This document shows positions 52,450 to 61,853 of a stretch of 64,000 nt of DNA, piece after piece. The stretch is from an uncultured Tenacibaculum sp. (lineage in GTDB: Bacteria > Bacteroidota > Bacteroidia > Flavobacteriales > Flavobacteriaceae), in assembly GCA_937922085.1 (NCBI GenBank), contig CAKZVD010000063.1, forward strand, positions 1 to 64,000, given 5' to 3'. The notes beneath the pieces were generated by a model. It saw only the letters and a list, made by a program, of their open reading frames with translations. It was not told the DNA's origin and did no database searches. Each line of letters begins with the position of its first letter. The stretch's first letter is position 1. The position numbers and the translations under genes were made by a program.

Positions 52450-53481
52450 ATGAAAAGAATCTATTTAATCAGTGCCTTATTGGTAATCACAACTTTGAAT
52501 TCATGTAAAAATGATAAAAAAGTGAATGAGAAACAATCTGAGAAAACTATTATCGAAGAAATTCCAACGACAAACAATAATGGAAAGGAAAAAGAGTCGA
52601 TAAGTAATAATGTGAAAAAGTTTTCTTGGAATAACATACCAGAGTCAACTGTTGATATTGGAGCTTATCCTTATATCACACCTCCGAAGGGAATGATAAT
52701 AGACAAAAATGAATCTGAGTCCTTTGAATTTGATAAACTTGAATTGTTTGACGGAAATTCCTTTTTTGTTATTGAAGGTAAGGTAGAGAGGATGAGTATT
52801 AAAATGGAAGGAGATAAAGAATGGCAACAATATTTATTTGAAAAAAGTATAAAAGAATATTTAAAAAACATAGGTGCAAAATTGGTTTTTGATGGGCAAA
52901 TACCCTATGAATTGACTCAAAAATGGGGTGCAAACCCAAATGCTATTTATAAATATATGCACGAATTTTATGCAGGTGATGTCGTAAATCATCCTATTAG
53001 TCTTTATCTCCTTAAAACATCAAATAAAAAAATAGGCTTTCAAGTTTCTTCAAATTCAAGAACAATAGGAGTAGTTGAAAATAAAGACTTTCAACAAACT
53101 ATAGAAAAAATAACAGCAGAAGCTATTATAAATGAGATAAACTCTAAAGGTTTTATTTCTTTATATATTAATTTCGATACTGGTAAATCAAGAATCAAAG
53201 CAGACTCATACGAAACAATTAGTGAAATTACTAAAATGTTAAAAGCAAATCCGAATTTAAAAATCAGTATTGAGGGACATACAGATAACGTAGGTGATGA
53301 AACTTTTAACATGAAACTCTCAAAAAACAGAGCTAAAACTGTTCTTATGTCACTTGTGGATGAAGGAATTGAAGAATCAAGATTAAAAAGTGAAGGATTT
53401 GGACAGACCAAACCTTTTGGAGATAATAAAACCGAAGAAGGTAAAGCACAAAATCGAAGAGTTGAATTAAGAAAAATATAA
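52450..53481 (+). CDS. OmpA family lipoprotein
   Basis: lipobox LNSC; C-terminal 'ISIEGHTDNVGDETFNMKLSKNRAKTV...NRRVELRK'. Confidence 0.88.
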   Translation: MKRIYLISALLVITTLNSCKNDKKVNEKQSEKTIIEEIPTTNNNGKEKESISNNVKKFSWNNIPESTVDIGAYPYITPPKGMIIDKNESESFEFDKLELFDGNSFFVIEGKVERMSIKMEGDKEWQQYLFEKSIKEYLKNIGAKLVFDGQIPYELTQKWGANPNAIYKYMHEFYAGDVVNHPISLYLLKTSNKKIGFQVSSNSRTIGVVENKDFQQTIEKITAEAIINEINSKGFISLYINFDTGKSRIKADSYETISEITKMLKANPNLKISIEGHTDNVGDETFNMKLSKNRAKTVLMSLVDEGIEESRLKSEGFGQTKPFGDNKTEEGKAQNRRVELRKI

Positions 53482-53493
53482 TTGAGTATAACA

Positions 53494-53642
53494 GTAGCTG
53501 TTGCATAACTAACTTTTTATAGGAATTCAAAAAAAAATTACAATATCAAAATTCAATAAGCATTCGTTTTTAGATAGATATAAATATTCAATGTTTGAAA
53601 TTTGGACAATAATCCTAATTTACATAGTTATGCAACAGCCAC
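53494..53642. mobile_element. MITE-like element B1 (149 bp), TSD AACA
   Basis: terminal inverted repeats GTAGCTGTTGCATAACTA / TAGTTATGCAACAGCCAC; AACA at 53490-53493 and 53643-53646; related copy at 60707. Confidence 0.82.
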
Positions 53643-53716
53643 AACACGTATAAACGGCATTAAAAAGACCGTTTATATTAACTGTTATGAACAACAAATA
53701 ATATCTTAAAGAGAAG

Positions 53717-54169
53717 ATAGTCGATTTTAATTATTTCTGTTTAATTAAAATCATTCTTGTTTTATTTTTAATAAATAATTCGGCTTATTCTCAAAATAAA
53801 TCGACAAACAAAATAATAACAGGAAAAATGAATGTTCTAAAATTAGATATCAACAAAAAAGAAAATCTTAATAACTCATTATCATTACTATTAACAAGGT
53901 TTTCACATAAACCATCCCCCGAAATAGGGCAAGCCGAAAAAGCGACAGCACACCTGTCTCTTTTTCAAGACAATAATTATTATGAAATAATGCTTTCTGA
54001 GCATGAAATTGCAGGAACTCCAAAAAACGAAGATGGCATTTCTAATATTGAACGTTACGATTCATTAATTTGGAAAGAATACTTTATACAATTAAAAAAC
54101 ATTAGCTATGACAAGTCTATTGAAATCGCTATTTCAAAAAAAAAGACAATTAAAATGAAAAAATCATAA
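53717..54169 (+). pseudogene. hypothetical secreted protein with apparent loss of ATG start (ATA)
   Basis: in-frame NYFCLIKIILVLFLINNSAYSQ signal peptide lies upstream of the called ATG at 53828; only ATA precedes it. Confidence 0.5.
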
Positions 54170-54211
54170 CACAAAATAAAAAATAATAAAACTATCATTA
54201 TATCATATAAA

Positions 54212-55912
54212 ATGATTCGTATTAAGCACAATATAATACTGTTTTTACTTTTAAACATACTAACTCTTAATGCTCAAAAAACGATGGATTATACAAAAGA
54301 AGAATTAAAAAAAAAAAGCAAAAAAGAGTTAATTCAGATAGCAAAAAACATATTAAAAGAAAAACATCCGGAAATCATTTTAAATCTAAACGATTTCGAC
54401 ATCAGAGTTTGGAATAATAAATTTGGTATTACAAAAGTTATTTTTAAAAGAGTTATACGTTATATTTCTAATGAAACTGAAGGTATTCACTATGATATAA
54501 CGGTAAGTCTAGATACAAAAGAAATTATCCCTTTTGATAATCAGGACATGCTGTTTTATATTTCTTCAAAGAAAGGAAATAAAGTTATTCAAAATTTAAA
54601 GAAAAAAAGATTGGTATCAAAAAATAATCAATCTGATATTGAATATACCATTACTGAAAATACAGAATATTACTTAATTTCTTGTTTCGATAATCTTTAT
54701 CATATAAATAAAAACTTAATTGCTAATAAAGAACACCCTTATTTAAGTAAAACTATTGTAAATAAAGAAACAGGAGAAATTATTTTTTTTAAAGGAATTA
54801 ACCCTTTTTACTTCCTTAATCAAATAACATTTGAGCACTATTACCACGAAAATTTATACGCAATTTTAAAAGGGGAAAATATATCAAATAATAAAATTAT
54901 TGAAATAGCTTCTTCAATTTTAAAAGAGAAATATCCAAGTTTAAAATTAAACCTCAATGATTATGAAATTGTAATTTTAGGCAATTATAAAGATCTTATT
55001 GTAAAATACAGACGCTTTATTAGGTTTAAAAAGAGTAATCAAAAAACGATTTTTGATCTTGCAGTTAATATAATTACTAAAGAAATATCTCCCTTAAACT
55101 CTTCTGAAAATTCATTTTATATTCCTTCTCTTTCAGACGAAAAAAATATTAGTATAATAGCGAACAAAATATCTCTTGATCGTAACCCTAATATAGAACA
55201 TACTATTTCTGAGAACGAAGATTATTTTTGGATTACAAGTATCTCTGAAGAATTTGTAAAACAATACTTTATTAACAAAAAGAATAATAAAATTATTTGG
55301 TTTAATGAATCTTATAACTTACCAATTGATAATCGCGAAGATCTATCACTACAGGAACGTTACAAAAGAAACAATCATTTTTTTGATATTAAATCAGAAA
55401 ACAATAAGCCATTAATAAATATGGCTTTAGCTATGCTAAAAGAAAAACAATTTATTCCAAATATCAATGATTATATTATAAAATCCAAAGCTAGTAAAAA
55501 TGAAGTTGATATTAATTTCACTAGCTTAGTTAAGTTTACTCCATTGAGACTCAAAGAAAAATCTAAACTTGTATATAATTTTAATGTTAGTTTAGTTGAT
55601 AAAAATATAAATCAAAAATCAACACAATTTTATATTCCTAATGAAAAAGACTCTATTATTATTGAATTAGTTAAAACCAAATTAACAGAATATATCAAAG
55701 ACTTTGGAACAACATATTATCCAATAGAAATTATTGAAGAAAAAGACTTTTTTATTATAAAAACTTCAGATACATTTTATTTAAGAAAAGGTATTATAAA
55801 ACATTATCAAATTGATAAAAAAACAAAAAAAATAGAAGTAATTTCATCACCTTCTTATTTCTACCCAACCCCAGCTAGTGAACCTATTCCTTTTAAAGAG
55901 ATTAAACATTAA
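54212..55912 (+). CDS. secreted protein with three divergent tandem domains
   Basis: repeated '(I)A..ILKEK.P....NLND(F/Y)(D/E)I' and 'F(Y)IS/P' blocks. Confidence 0.72.
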   Translation: MIRIKHNIILFLLLNILTLNAQKTMDYTKEELKKKSKKELIQIAKNILKEKHPEIILNLNDFDIRVWNNKFGITKVIFKRVIRYISNETEGIHYDITVSLDTKEIIPFDNQDMLFYISSKKGNKVIQNLKKKRLVSKNNQSDIEYTITENTEYYLISCFDNLYHINKNLIANKEHPYLSKTIVNKETGEIIFFKGINPFYFLNQITFEHYYHENLYAILKGENISNNKIIEIASSILKEKYPSLKLNLNDYEIVILGNYKDLIVKYRRFIRFKKSNQKTIFDLAVNIITKEISPLNSSENSFYIPSLSDEKNISIIANKISLDRNPNIEHTISENEDYFWITSISEEFVKQYFINKKNNKIIWFNESYNLPIDNREDLSLQERYKRNNHFFDIKSENNKPLINMALAMLKEKQFIPNINDYIIKSKASKNEVDINFTSLVKFTPLRLKEKSKLVYNFNVSLVDKNINQKSTQFYIPNEKDSIIIELVKTKLTEYIKDFGTTYYPIEIIEEKDFFIIKTSDTFYLRKGIIKHYQIDKKTKKIEVISSPSYFYPTPASEPIPFKEIKH

Positions 55913-56143
55913 ATATGAGTTCACAGTAAAGACAGAATTAGATTTTTTTGATACAATAATTAAAATCGAGTTTTTATATACCTAAAGATGGAAAAGATCA
56001 AAAATACTATTGCTAACAAAGGTAACCGTCGTACAACCCTATAATTTAATGAAAAACGATTTCAAATCCCCCTTTTTAAGAGGCTTATTTTATAACTGTA
56101 AACTATTTTTAAGGTAGACTACCTTAAAGAATACTATTCAAAG

Positions 56144-56352
56144 GCTTTGAACTTAGTAATATAAAAAATCTAAATGAAGTATTTCTTTCAATCGTCTATA
56201 AAAATTATCTGTAAGTACCAGATCGCTTAATCGAAAACTATTAAATAACTTCTCTTGGTATATTTTAACGCTTTACATAGCTAAAAATAAGAAATCAATT
56301 AAAAATTAACAATAATCACATCTTATTTGTTTGTCTGTTGTGCAACAGACAC
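56144..56352 (-). mobile_element. truncated IS1182-like element, copy A2
   Basis: minus strand 56278-56153 translates as M*SVKIYQEKLFNSFRLSDLVLTDNFYRRLKEILHLDFLYY*. Confidence 0.68.
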
Positions 56353-56374
56353 ATTGTATAACATTGGAGAACAA

Positions 56375-56800
56375 CTATCCGAATTGAATCAACATTGAAC
56401 TATAATTATTCTGAACAATATCAATAATCATTGATTTATCACTCTCAAGACCATCAATTAAATCTATATCATTAAACTCTCTCAGGTTATTATTACCCCA
56501 CAAAGTGAATTCGATAATTATTGGAGCTAAACCAATACCCTTTTTTGTAAGCAAGTAAATATTCTCTTTTTTATTTTCAGGAAGTTTTCTCTTTGTAATT
56601 AATTTATAAGATTCTAACAATTTAAGTCTAGCTGACAAAATACTTGGAGCAATTTTTTCATCTGAATCTGATATTTCTTTGAATGTTCTTTTATGTTTAA
56701 TTATCATATCTCGGATAATTAACAAAGACCACTTATCGCCAACAATATCTAATGTTGAAGCGATTGGACAACTCGAACGAAATTTATTATTCATTTTCAT
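56375..56800 (-). CDS. HxlR family transcriptional regulator
   Basis: SSCPIASTLDIVGDKWSLLIIRDMI; winged-helix layout. Confidence 0.93.
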   Translation of the reverse strand: MKMNNKFRSSCPIASTLDIVGDKWSLLIIRDMIIKHKRTFKEISDSDEKIAPSILSARLKLLESYKLITKRKLPENKKENIYLLTKKGIGLAPIIIEFTLWGNNNLREFNDIDLIDGLESDKSMIIDIVQNNYSSMLIQFG

Positions 56801-56803
56801 TTA

Positions 56804-56832
56804 ATTATTACTATCGTTTCGATAGTAATAAT
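56804..56832. promoter_or_regulatory. perfect 13-bp inverted repeat, likely HxlR operator
   Basis: ATTATTACTATCG-TTT-CGATAGTAATAAT directly upstream of the HxlR start; CTATCGAATAG half-site nearby. Confidence 0.72.
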
Positions 56833-56881
56833 TACTTTTGCTATCGAATAGAAACAAAACTATAAAAATAAATCAAGAATT

Positions 56882-57580
56882 ATGTTAGCAGGACATTTTA
56901 CAACCGCATTAATAGCAAAACAAAAATTTCCGAAAGGAACTCTTTTGTATTTCTTAATTATCTCTCAATTACAGGATTTTTTGTGGTTTTTATTCCATTA
57001 TTTAGGACTTGAACCAACCAATCCTAGTGATGCCTTTAATGCTACTTTAAGTAATATGATGGTAGATATGGTATATAGTCACGATTTACTGCCTCAGTTA
57101 TTTTGGTTATTACTTGTATTTTTAATAGGAAAATTTCTCTTTAAAAGTACTAAAATAGGCTTAGTAAGTCTGGTTTTAGTCTCAAGTCACTTTATTTTAG
57201 ATTTCTTTTCAGGTCATATGCATCACATCTTTGGAGCAGATACTATAGAAGCTGGCCTTGGATTGTATGCTTCTAACCCTTATTTAGCTATTTTTATAGA
57301 AACCTTATTTAGTATTAGTGCTTTATGGTATTTCTTTAGAGAAGAAAATAAAAATGGAATCATTCGAATTACTAAAAATAAAATGGCAATTATTTTTGTT
57401 TTCGCTTATGGAATCGTTTTTATGCTTTTAATTGCCACAAAATCTTTTAGAGAGTTATTCGGTATTCCAGAATTTGACCTAGGGTTTAATACAAATATGC
57501 CTACACTCATTTTCACTTATGGAATAATGCTTTATTGCTTGAATTATTTTGTACCTAAGTTTGAGACGAAAAAAGAATAA
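56882..57580 (+). CDS. multi-TM membrane protein
   Basis: intact ORF divergent from HxlR gene; His-rich 'SGHMHHIFGAD'. Confidence 0.78.
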   Translation: MLAGHFTTALIAKQKFPKGTLLYFLIISQLQDFLWFLFHYLGLEPTNPSDAFNATLSNMMVDMVYSHDLLPQLFWLLLVFLIGKFLFKSTKIGLVSLVLVSSHFILDFFSGHMHHIFGADTIEAGLGLYASNPYLAIFIETLFSISALWYFFREENKNGIIRITKNKMAIIFVFAYGIVFMLLIATKSFRELFGIPEFDLGFNTNMPTLIFTYGIMLYCLNYFVPKFETKKE

Positions 57581-57608
57581 AAAACACTATTGAGTTCATA
57601 CTTTTTTG

Positions 57609-57707
57609 TTAGCTGGTTCTATAATAAATTTGAGTGTTTTTGTATAGATAATCTAAAGAGAGTATTTCTTTCAACTGTTTGTAAAAATTATCTCTCTTAA
57701 CAAACAT
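57609..57707 (-). pseudogene. IS1182-like transposase N-terminal relic, third divergent copy
   Basis: minus strand translates MFVKRDNFYKQLKEILSLDYLYKNTQIYYRTS*. Confidence 0.55.
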
Positions 57708-57810
57708 TTCTCAGCTTTTTTCACTGGATTCAGGGTAAATAAAACAATTTATAATATCTAATTTTGCATTATAAAATTTTTGATTTTTTTATTGGACAAA
57801 CACGCTTAAA

Positions 57811-58977
57811 ATGAAAAAAATGATACAAAAAAGTATAACAGCTATTCTAATTCTTACTGCAATTATAACAGCTTTTGTAGGCTGTAGCGAGAATGATAAT
57901 ACCAACCTTGAACCAAATAAAAATGTAATTAACATTGAAGATGCTAAATTATTTAATTTTCCTTTGTTTGGTATTACACCAATTTCTATAAATATTAAAC
58001 AACCTACTATTGTAGATAATAAAGAGACAGTGTTTGGTGAGATTGATATTGTTATACCAAACTCTGTTTCGTTAAATGAAATTGCTACTTCCCTAACTTC
58101 AGATGAATTGAACTTAAGTAAATTTAATATTTTACCAGGTAATAATACCGCACTAAATTACGAAACACAAAGTCACATACATTCTATTGTAAATGTGCTG
58201 GATGAATCGGAAGAATTATTACATTACACAGTAAACATTGAACAAGAAGTAATACCAACACCACCTACTCTTACAGTCACTGATTTTAAGTTTGAAGCAA
58301 GTAAAAACTCACAATTAACTGAAGATGTTACCATTGAAAAACGAGTTGATGAATTCAATAGTCAAACAATTTATCTATTTGTTCCTACCGGAACAGATTT
58401 TTCAAATTTAACACCAACTGCTACATTTGATGCTGAAAATGTCTTTTACACACAAGATTCCTCTATTTCTACTATAGATGTAAATACACCATATCCTACT
58501 ACAGAAACTAGTTTTGATTTTACTTATCCAAAAAGATTTATTATTGTATTAAGAGATGATGCTAATAATAAAATAAAATGGGTAAATGTATTTGTTGATG
58601 TAAAAAATCCTGTAGAAATAGAAAATACAGATATAACTACGTCAGATATTACTACAACATCAAGTCCGTCATCTTTTCGAGGTATTACTACTTGGAAAAA
58701 TGTAGGAAATCATGTCTTAAGATTTAAATCAGCAACTACTTATGAAGATAAAATGCCTACTTCTAATATAGATTTCATAACGGCAAGAAGGAATTTTACT
58801 TCAATGGGTGTTGAACCAAAGGAAAGTGCTAATATTAATGTAATAGTGATAAAGGATTTACCAGTAGGTGAATACAAATCTACAGCTGTGTTCTATTCAA
58901 AATTTGATAGCCATGATGCCATTGATGATATAGTAAATACTGCTAAACTAAATATTACAACGAACGTAATAAATTAA
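57811..58977 (+). CDS. hypothetical lipoprotein (DUF5018-like architecture)
   Basis: lipobox FVGC; beta-rich repeats. Confidence 0.65.
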   Translation: MKKMIQKSITAILILTAIITAFVGCSENDNTNLEPNKNVINIEDAKLFNFPLFGITPISINIKQPTIVDNKETVFGEIDIVIPNSVSLNEIATSLTSDELNLSKFNILPGNNTALNYETQSHIHSIVNVLDESEELLHYTVNIEQEVIPTPPTLTVTDFKFEASKNSQLTEDVTIEKRVDEFNSQTIYLFVPTGTDFSNLTPTATFDAENVFYTQDSSISTIDVNTPYPTTETSFDFTYPKRFIIVLRDDANNKIKWVNVFVDVKNPVEIENTDITTSDITTTSSPSSFRGITTWKNVGNHVLRFKSATTYEDKMPTSNIDFITARRNFTSMGVEPKESANINVIVIKDLPVGEYKSTAVFYSKFDSHDAIDDIVNTAKLNITTNVIN

Positions 58978-59040
58978 ATTCAAAAGAAATAATTATTAGC
59001 TCCATCTCATGACAATGAGTAAAAGAGTAAAAAATTATAA

Positions 59041-59084
59041 AAAAGCATGACCTCATATTTGGTATGGGCTCATGCTTTTTTTTT
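59041..59084 (+). terminator. intrinsic terminator
   Basis: AAAAGCATGACCTCATATTTGGTATGGGCTCATGCTTTTTTTT. Confidence 0.8.
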
Positions 59085-59604
59085 AATTTCGTGCTAAATC
59101 TTTAACAAAGAGTTTAAACCCTTTGATTCTCTTTAAAATAGAATTAGTATTATACGAAATAATTAACAGTAAATCGTATAATACGTTTTTAAAAAAACAT
59201 ACTCTGAAATTAATATGAGCTATTTGTCTACTAGTTAAACTAAAGAAGTATTCGATTTATAATAAAAAAAATAATCAATATCATTCTGAACTATCCAAAG
59301 AATTAATAGAAGTCTTAAAACTTATATTTGATCTATTAAAGAACAGTGAGATGCCAATTTGGAAAGATTTTTTTATTTCTAATAGATAATAATGATTACA
59401 TGAACTGTCTCATACCAAGGGTATGAATTATCTATATGAATTTTATTTTTTTCATTTCGAGGCATCCCTCAGGGAATTGAACCTTTGGCTATCGCCCTGC
59501 GATTAAAAACAATTAAAGATAACACTATAAAAAAAATATAACTATCCTACGAGATAGTAATGTTTCTTATATTTATAAGCAAGTTGAATTGACAATTAAA
59601 AAAC

Positions 59605-60177
59605 TTGGAAAAATTACTAAAACATTTACAAACATATATTTTAATATCTGAAAATGAGTTTCAGCAAATAGGAATGTATTTTGAATACTTTGAAGTTAAA
59701 AAGAAACAAAATTTAAATTCCTTTAAAAATATCTCGAATCACAACTTTTTTGTAATTGAAGGATGTTTAAATATGTATTTTATAAACAACAAAGGAGAAA
59801 ATCAATCTATTCAATTCGCTATTGAAAATTGGTGGATTACCGATTTATTAAGTTTATATCACAATAAAGAGAGTTCTTTTTATATTCAAGCTGTAGAGGA
59901 TTGTAAAATAGTATCTATTTCAAAAAAGAATCAAGATAAATTACTAACTAAGTTTCCCAAAATAGAGCGTTATTTCAGGATTATTTATCAAATTGCTTAC
60001 GGAGCTTCATTATATCGAATCAAATTCTTATATGAGGCATCTAAAGCAGAACGTTACTTTCATTTTATAAAACGTCATCCTGAATTTGCACAACGAATTC
60101 CACAATATCTTATAGCATCCTTTCTTGGTTTAACACCTGAATATGTAAGTCAAATTAGAGCTAAGCATATTTCTTAA
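59605..60177 (+). CDS. Crp/Fnr family transcriptional regulator
   Basis: cNMP-binding-like domain; C-terminal 'IASFLGLTPEYVSQIRAKHIS'. Confidence 0.87.
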   Translation: MEKLLKHLQTYILISENEFQQIGMYFEYFEVKKKQNLNSFKNISNHNFFVIEGCLNMYFINNKGENQSIQFAIENWWITDLLSLYHNKESSFYIQAVEDCKIVSISKKNQDKLLTKFPKIERYFRIIYQIAYGASLYRIKFLYEASKAERYFHFIKRHPEFAQRIPQYLIASFLGLTPEYVSQIRAKHIS

Positions 60178-60232
60178 ACAGGTTTAAGAAGATTAGCTTT
60201 TCTTGTATTTACTTTTGTTCTAATTTAAATTT

Positions 60233-60673
60233 ATGATTAAAATGAAACAAAGAGTAAATATTTATCAATCTGAACCTAAAGCATACGAAGGAATGTTTGC
60301 TTTAGAAGAGTTTCTTAAAAATTCACCTTTAAGTAAACAACAAATTTCATTAATTAAAATGCGTGCTTCCCAAATTAATGGTTGTGCTTATTGCATTAAT
60401 ATGCATACTGAAGAGGCTATAAAAGCTGGCGAAACACATCAGCGCTTGCATATGTTAAATGCTTGGAAGGAATCAGATTTGTTTTCAAACAAAGAACAAG
60501 TTCTACTCAAAATTACAGAAGAAGTAACATTAATTAACCAAAACGGCTTAACAGATAAAACATACCAAAATGCTCAGCATTTATTTAATGATCAGACTAT
60601 TATTGCAATCATTATGACAACAACTACAATAAATGCCTGGAACAGAATTGCTATAAGTACAAGAATGAAATAG
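60233..60673 (+). CDS. carboxymuconolactone decarboxylase (AhpD-like) family protein
   Basis: MRASQINGCAYCINMHTEEAIKAGE. Confidence 0.92.
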   Translation: MIKMKQRVNIYQSEPKAYEGMFALEEFLKNSPLSKQQISLIKMRASQINGCAYCINMHTEEAIKAGETHQRLHMLNAWKESDLFSNKEQVLLKITEEVTLINQNGLTDKTYQNAQHLFNDQTIIAIIMTTTTINAWNRIAISTRMK

Positions 60674-60706
60674 ACAATAAAAGAATAATACCAATAGGTA
60701 ACAATG

Positions 60707-60845
60707 GTAGCTGTTGCGCAACTAACTTTTTATAGAAATTCAAAAAACATTACAATATCAAAGATCAATAAGCATTGGTTTTAGATAGGTATAAATGTTT
60801 AAATTTGGACAATAATCCTAATTTTCATAGTTGTACAACAGCTAC
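60707..60845. mobile_element. MITE-like element B2 (139 bp), TSD AATG
   Basis: termini GTAGCTGTTGCGCAACTA / TAGTTGTACAACAGCTAC; AATG at 60703-60706 and 60846-60849. Confidence 0.82.
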
Positions 60846-61153
60846 AATGTATAAAAGCAATAACGGTTTGGGGTAAACTTAAACCTTTTGCTTTTAATTA
60901 AGTATCTTGCTTTAGAAGAATAAAACGCATTTAAAACATCATCTTTATAATCCTGAAAACCAGCATTAGTATATAGAGTACTTAATTATACGTACTTGTG
61001 ATAAATATATTAAAGACTTTCCTTTGTACAAAATAAGTTACAAGATCATAATTTAATTCTCAAAAATTGGATTAAACACATTAACAAAAGATCTAAATAA
61101 GTTTAGATAATAGTAGTTTTTACTTTAATATATTAAATAAAAAAGAAGTTTTT

Positions 61154-61225
61154 TAATAGGCTCATTAACAAGATTTGTAGCACTACTATTTGTATTACTA
61201 TTATTCGTACTAATCTTTGAATAAG
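61154..61225 (+). pseudogene. C-terminal relic of a DoxX-like membrane protein
   Basis: translates LIGSLTRFVALLFVLLLFVLIFE*. Confidence 0.4.
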
Positions 61226-61732
61226 ATGATTGTGATTAAAAAATCATTTTATAAAGGTTTTACAACAGGATGCATTATTTTAAATACAACAGCTGTAATT
61301 ATTTATAATAAGTTTATTGTGTCACCAAATATATCTTTAAATTAGCTAGAAGTATTCGATTTAAAAGGAAATAATATAGAATTAACTAAATACCAAGGAA
61401 AACCTCTTGTCGTTAATTATTGGGCATCTTGGTACACTCCTTGTCTTAAAGAGTTTCCATACTTCGAAGAAGTAAAGCAACGTTTTGGTAATGACATAAA
61501 ATTTATTATGATTTCTGATGAAACTATAAAAGAAATTACAGACTTCTCAAACTCTAATTCTTATAGTTTTAATTTCTTAAAGAGTTCTAAAAAACTATCT
61601 GAATACTGTCTTAATGAAATTACCGCTTTACCAACTACTTATTTTTACAATGTACAAGGTAATTTAATTATAAAACATACAAGTGATTTGAATGCTGATA
61701 GTCTTTCAGAATTAATTCAAAGAATCAAATAA
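61226..61732 (+). pseudogene. TlpA/thioredoxin-like redoxin with internal TAG and altered active site
   Basis: MIVIKKSFYKGF...SLN*LEVFDLKGNNIELTKYQGKPLVVNYWASWYTPCLKEFPYFEEV...; first active-site Cys replaced by Tyr. Confidence 0.8.
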
Positions 61733-61853
61733 CAAAGGTTAATAGCACATATAATTCATTTCTTCTGTAATTTATCACCCTTTTACTATCTTGGTTTCTT
61801 TATCAAAAAACCTTATAGATTTTAACTTAATGAAATCATTGTACAACATACAA

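Noticed and set aside
53654-53680. TATAAACGG...CCGTTTATA hairpin considered as a terminator
   Set aside because: No T-tract follows; may be the arm of the element interrupted by MITE B1, but evidence is insufficient.
59455-59505. T-loop-like GGTTCAATTCC on the minus strand, considered as a tRNA
   Set aside because: No cloverleaf arms or acceptor stem could be assembled; more likely a mobile-element footprint.
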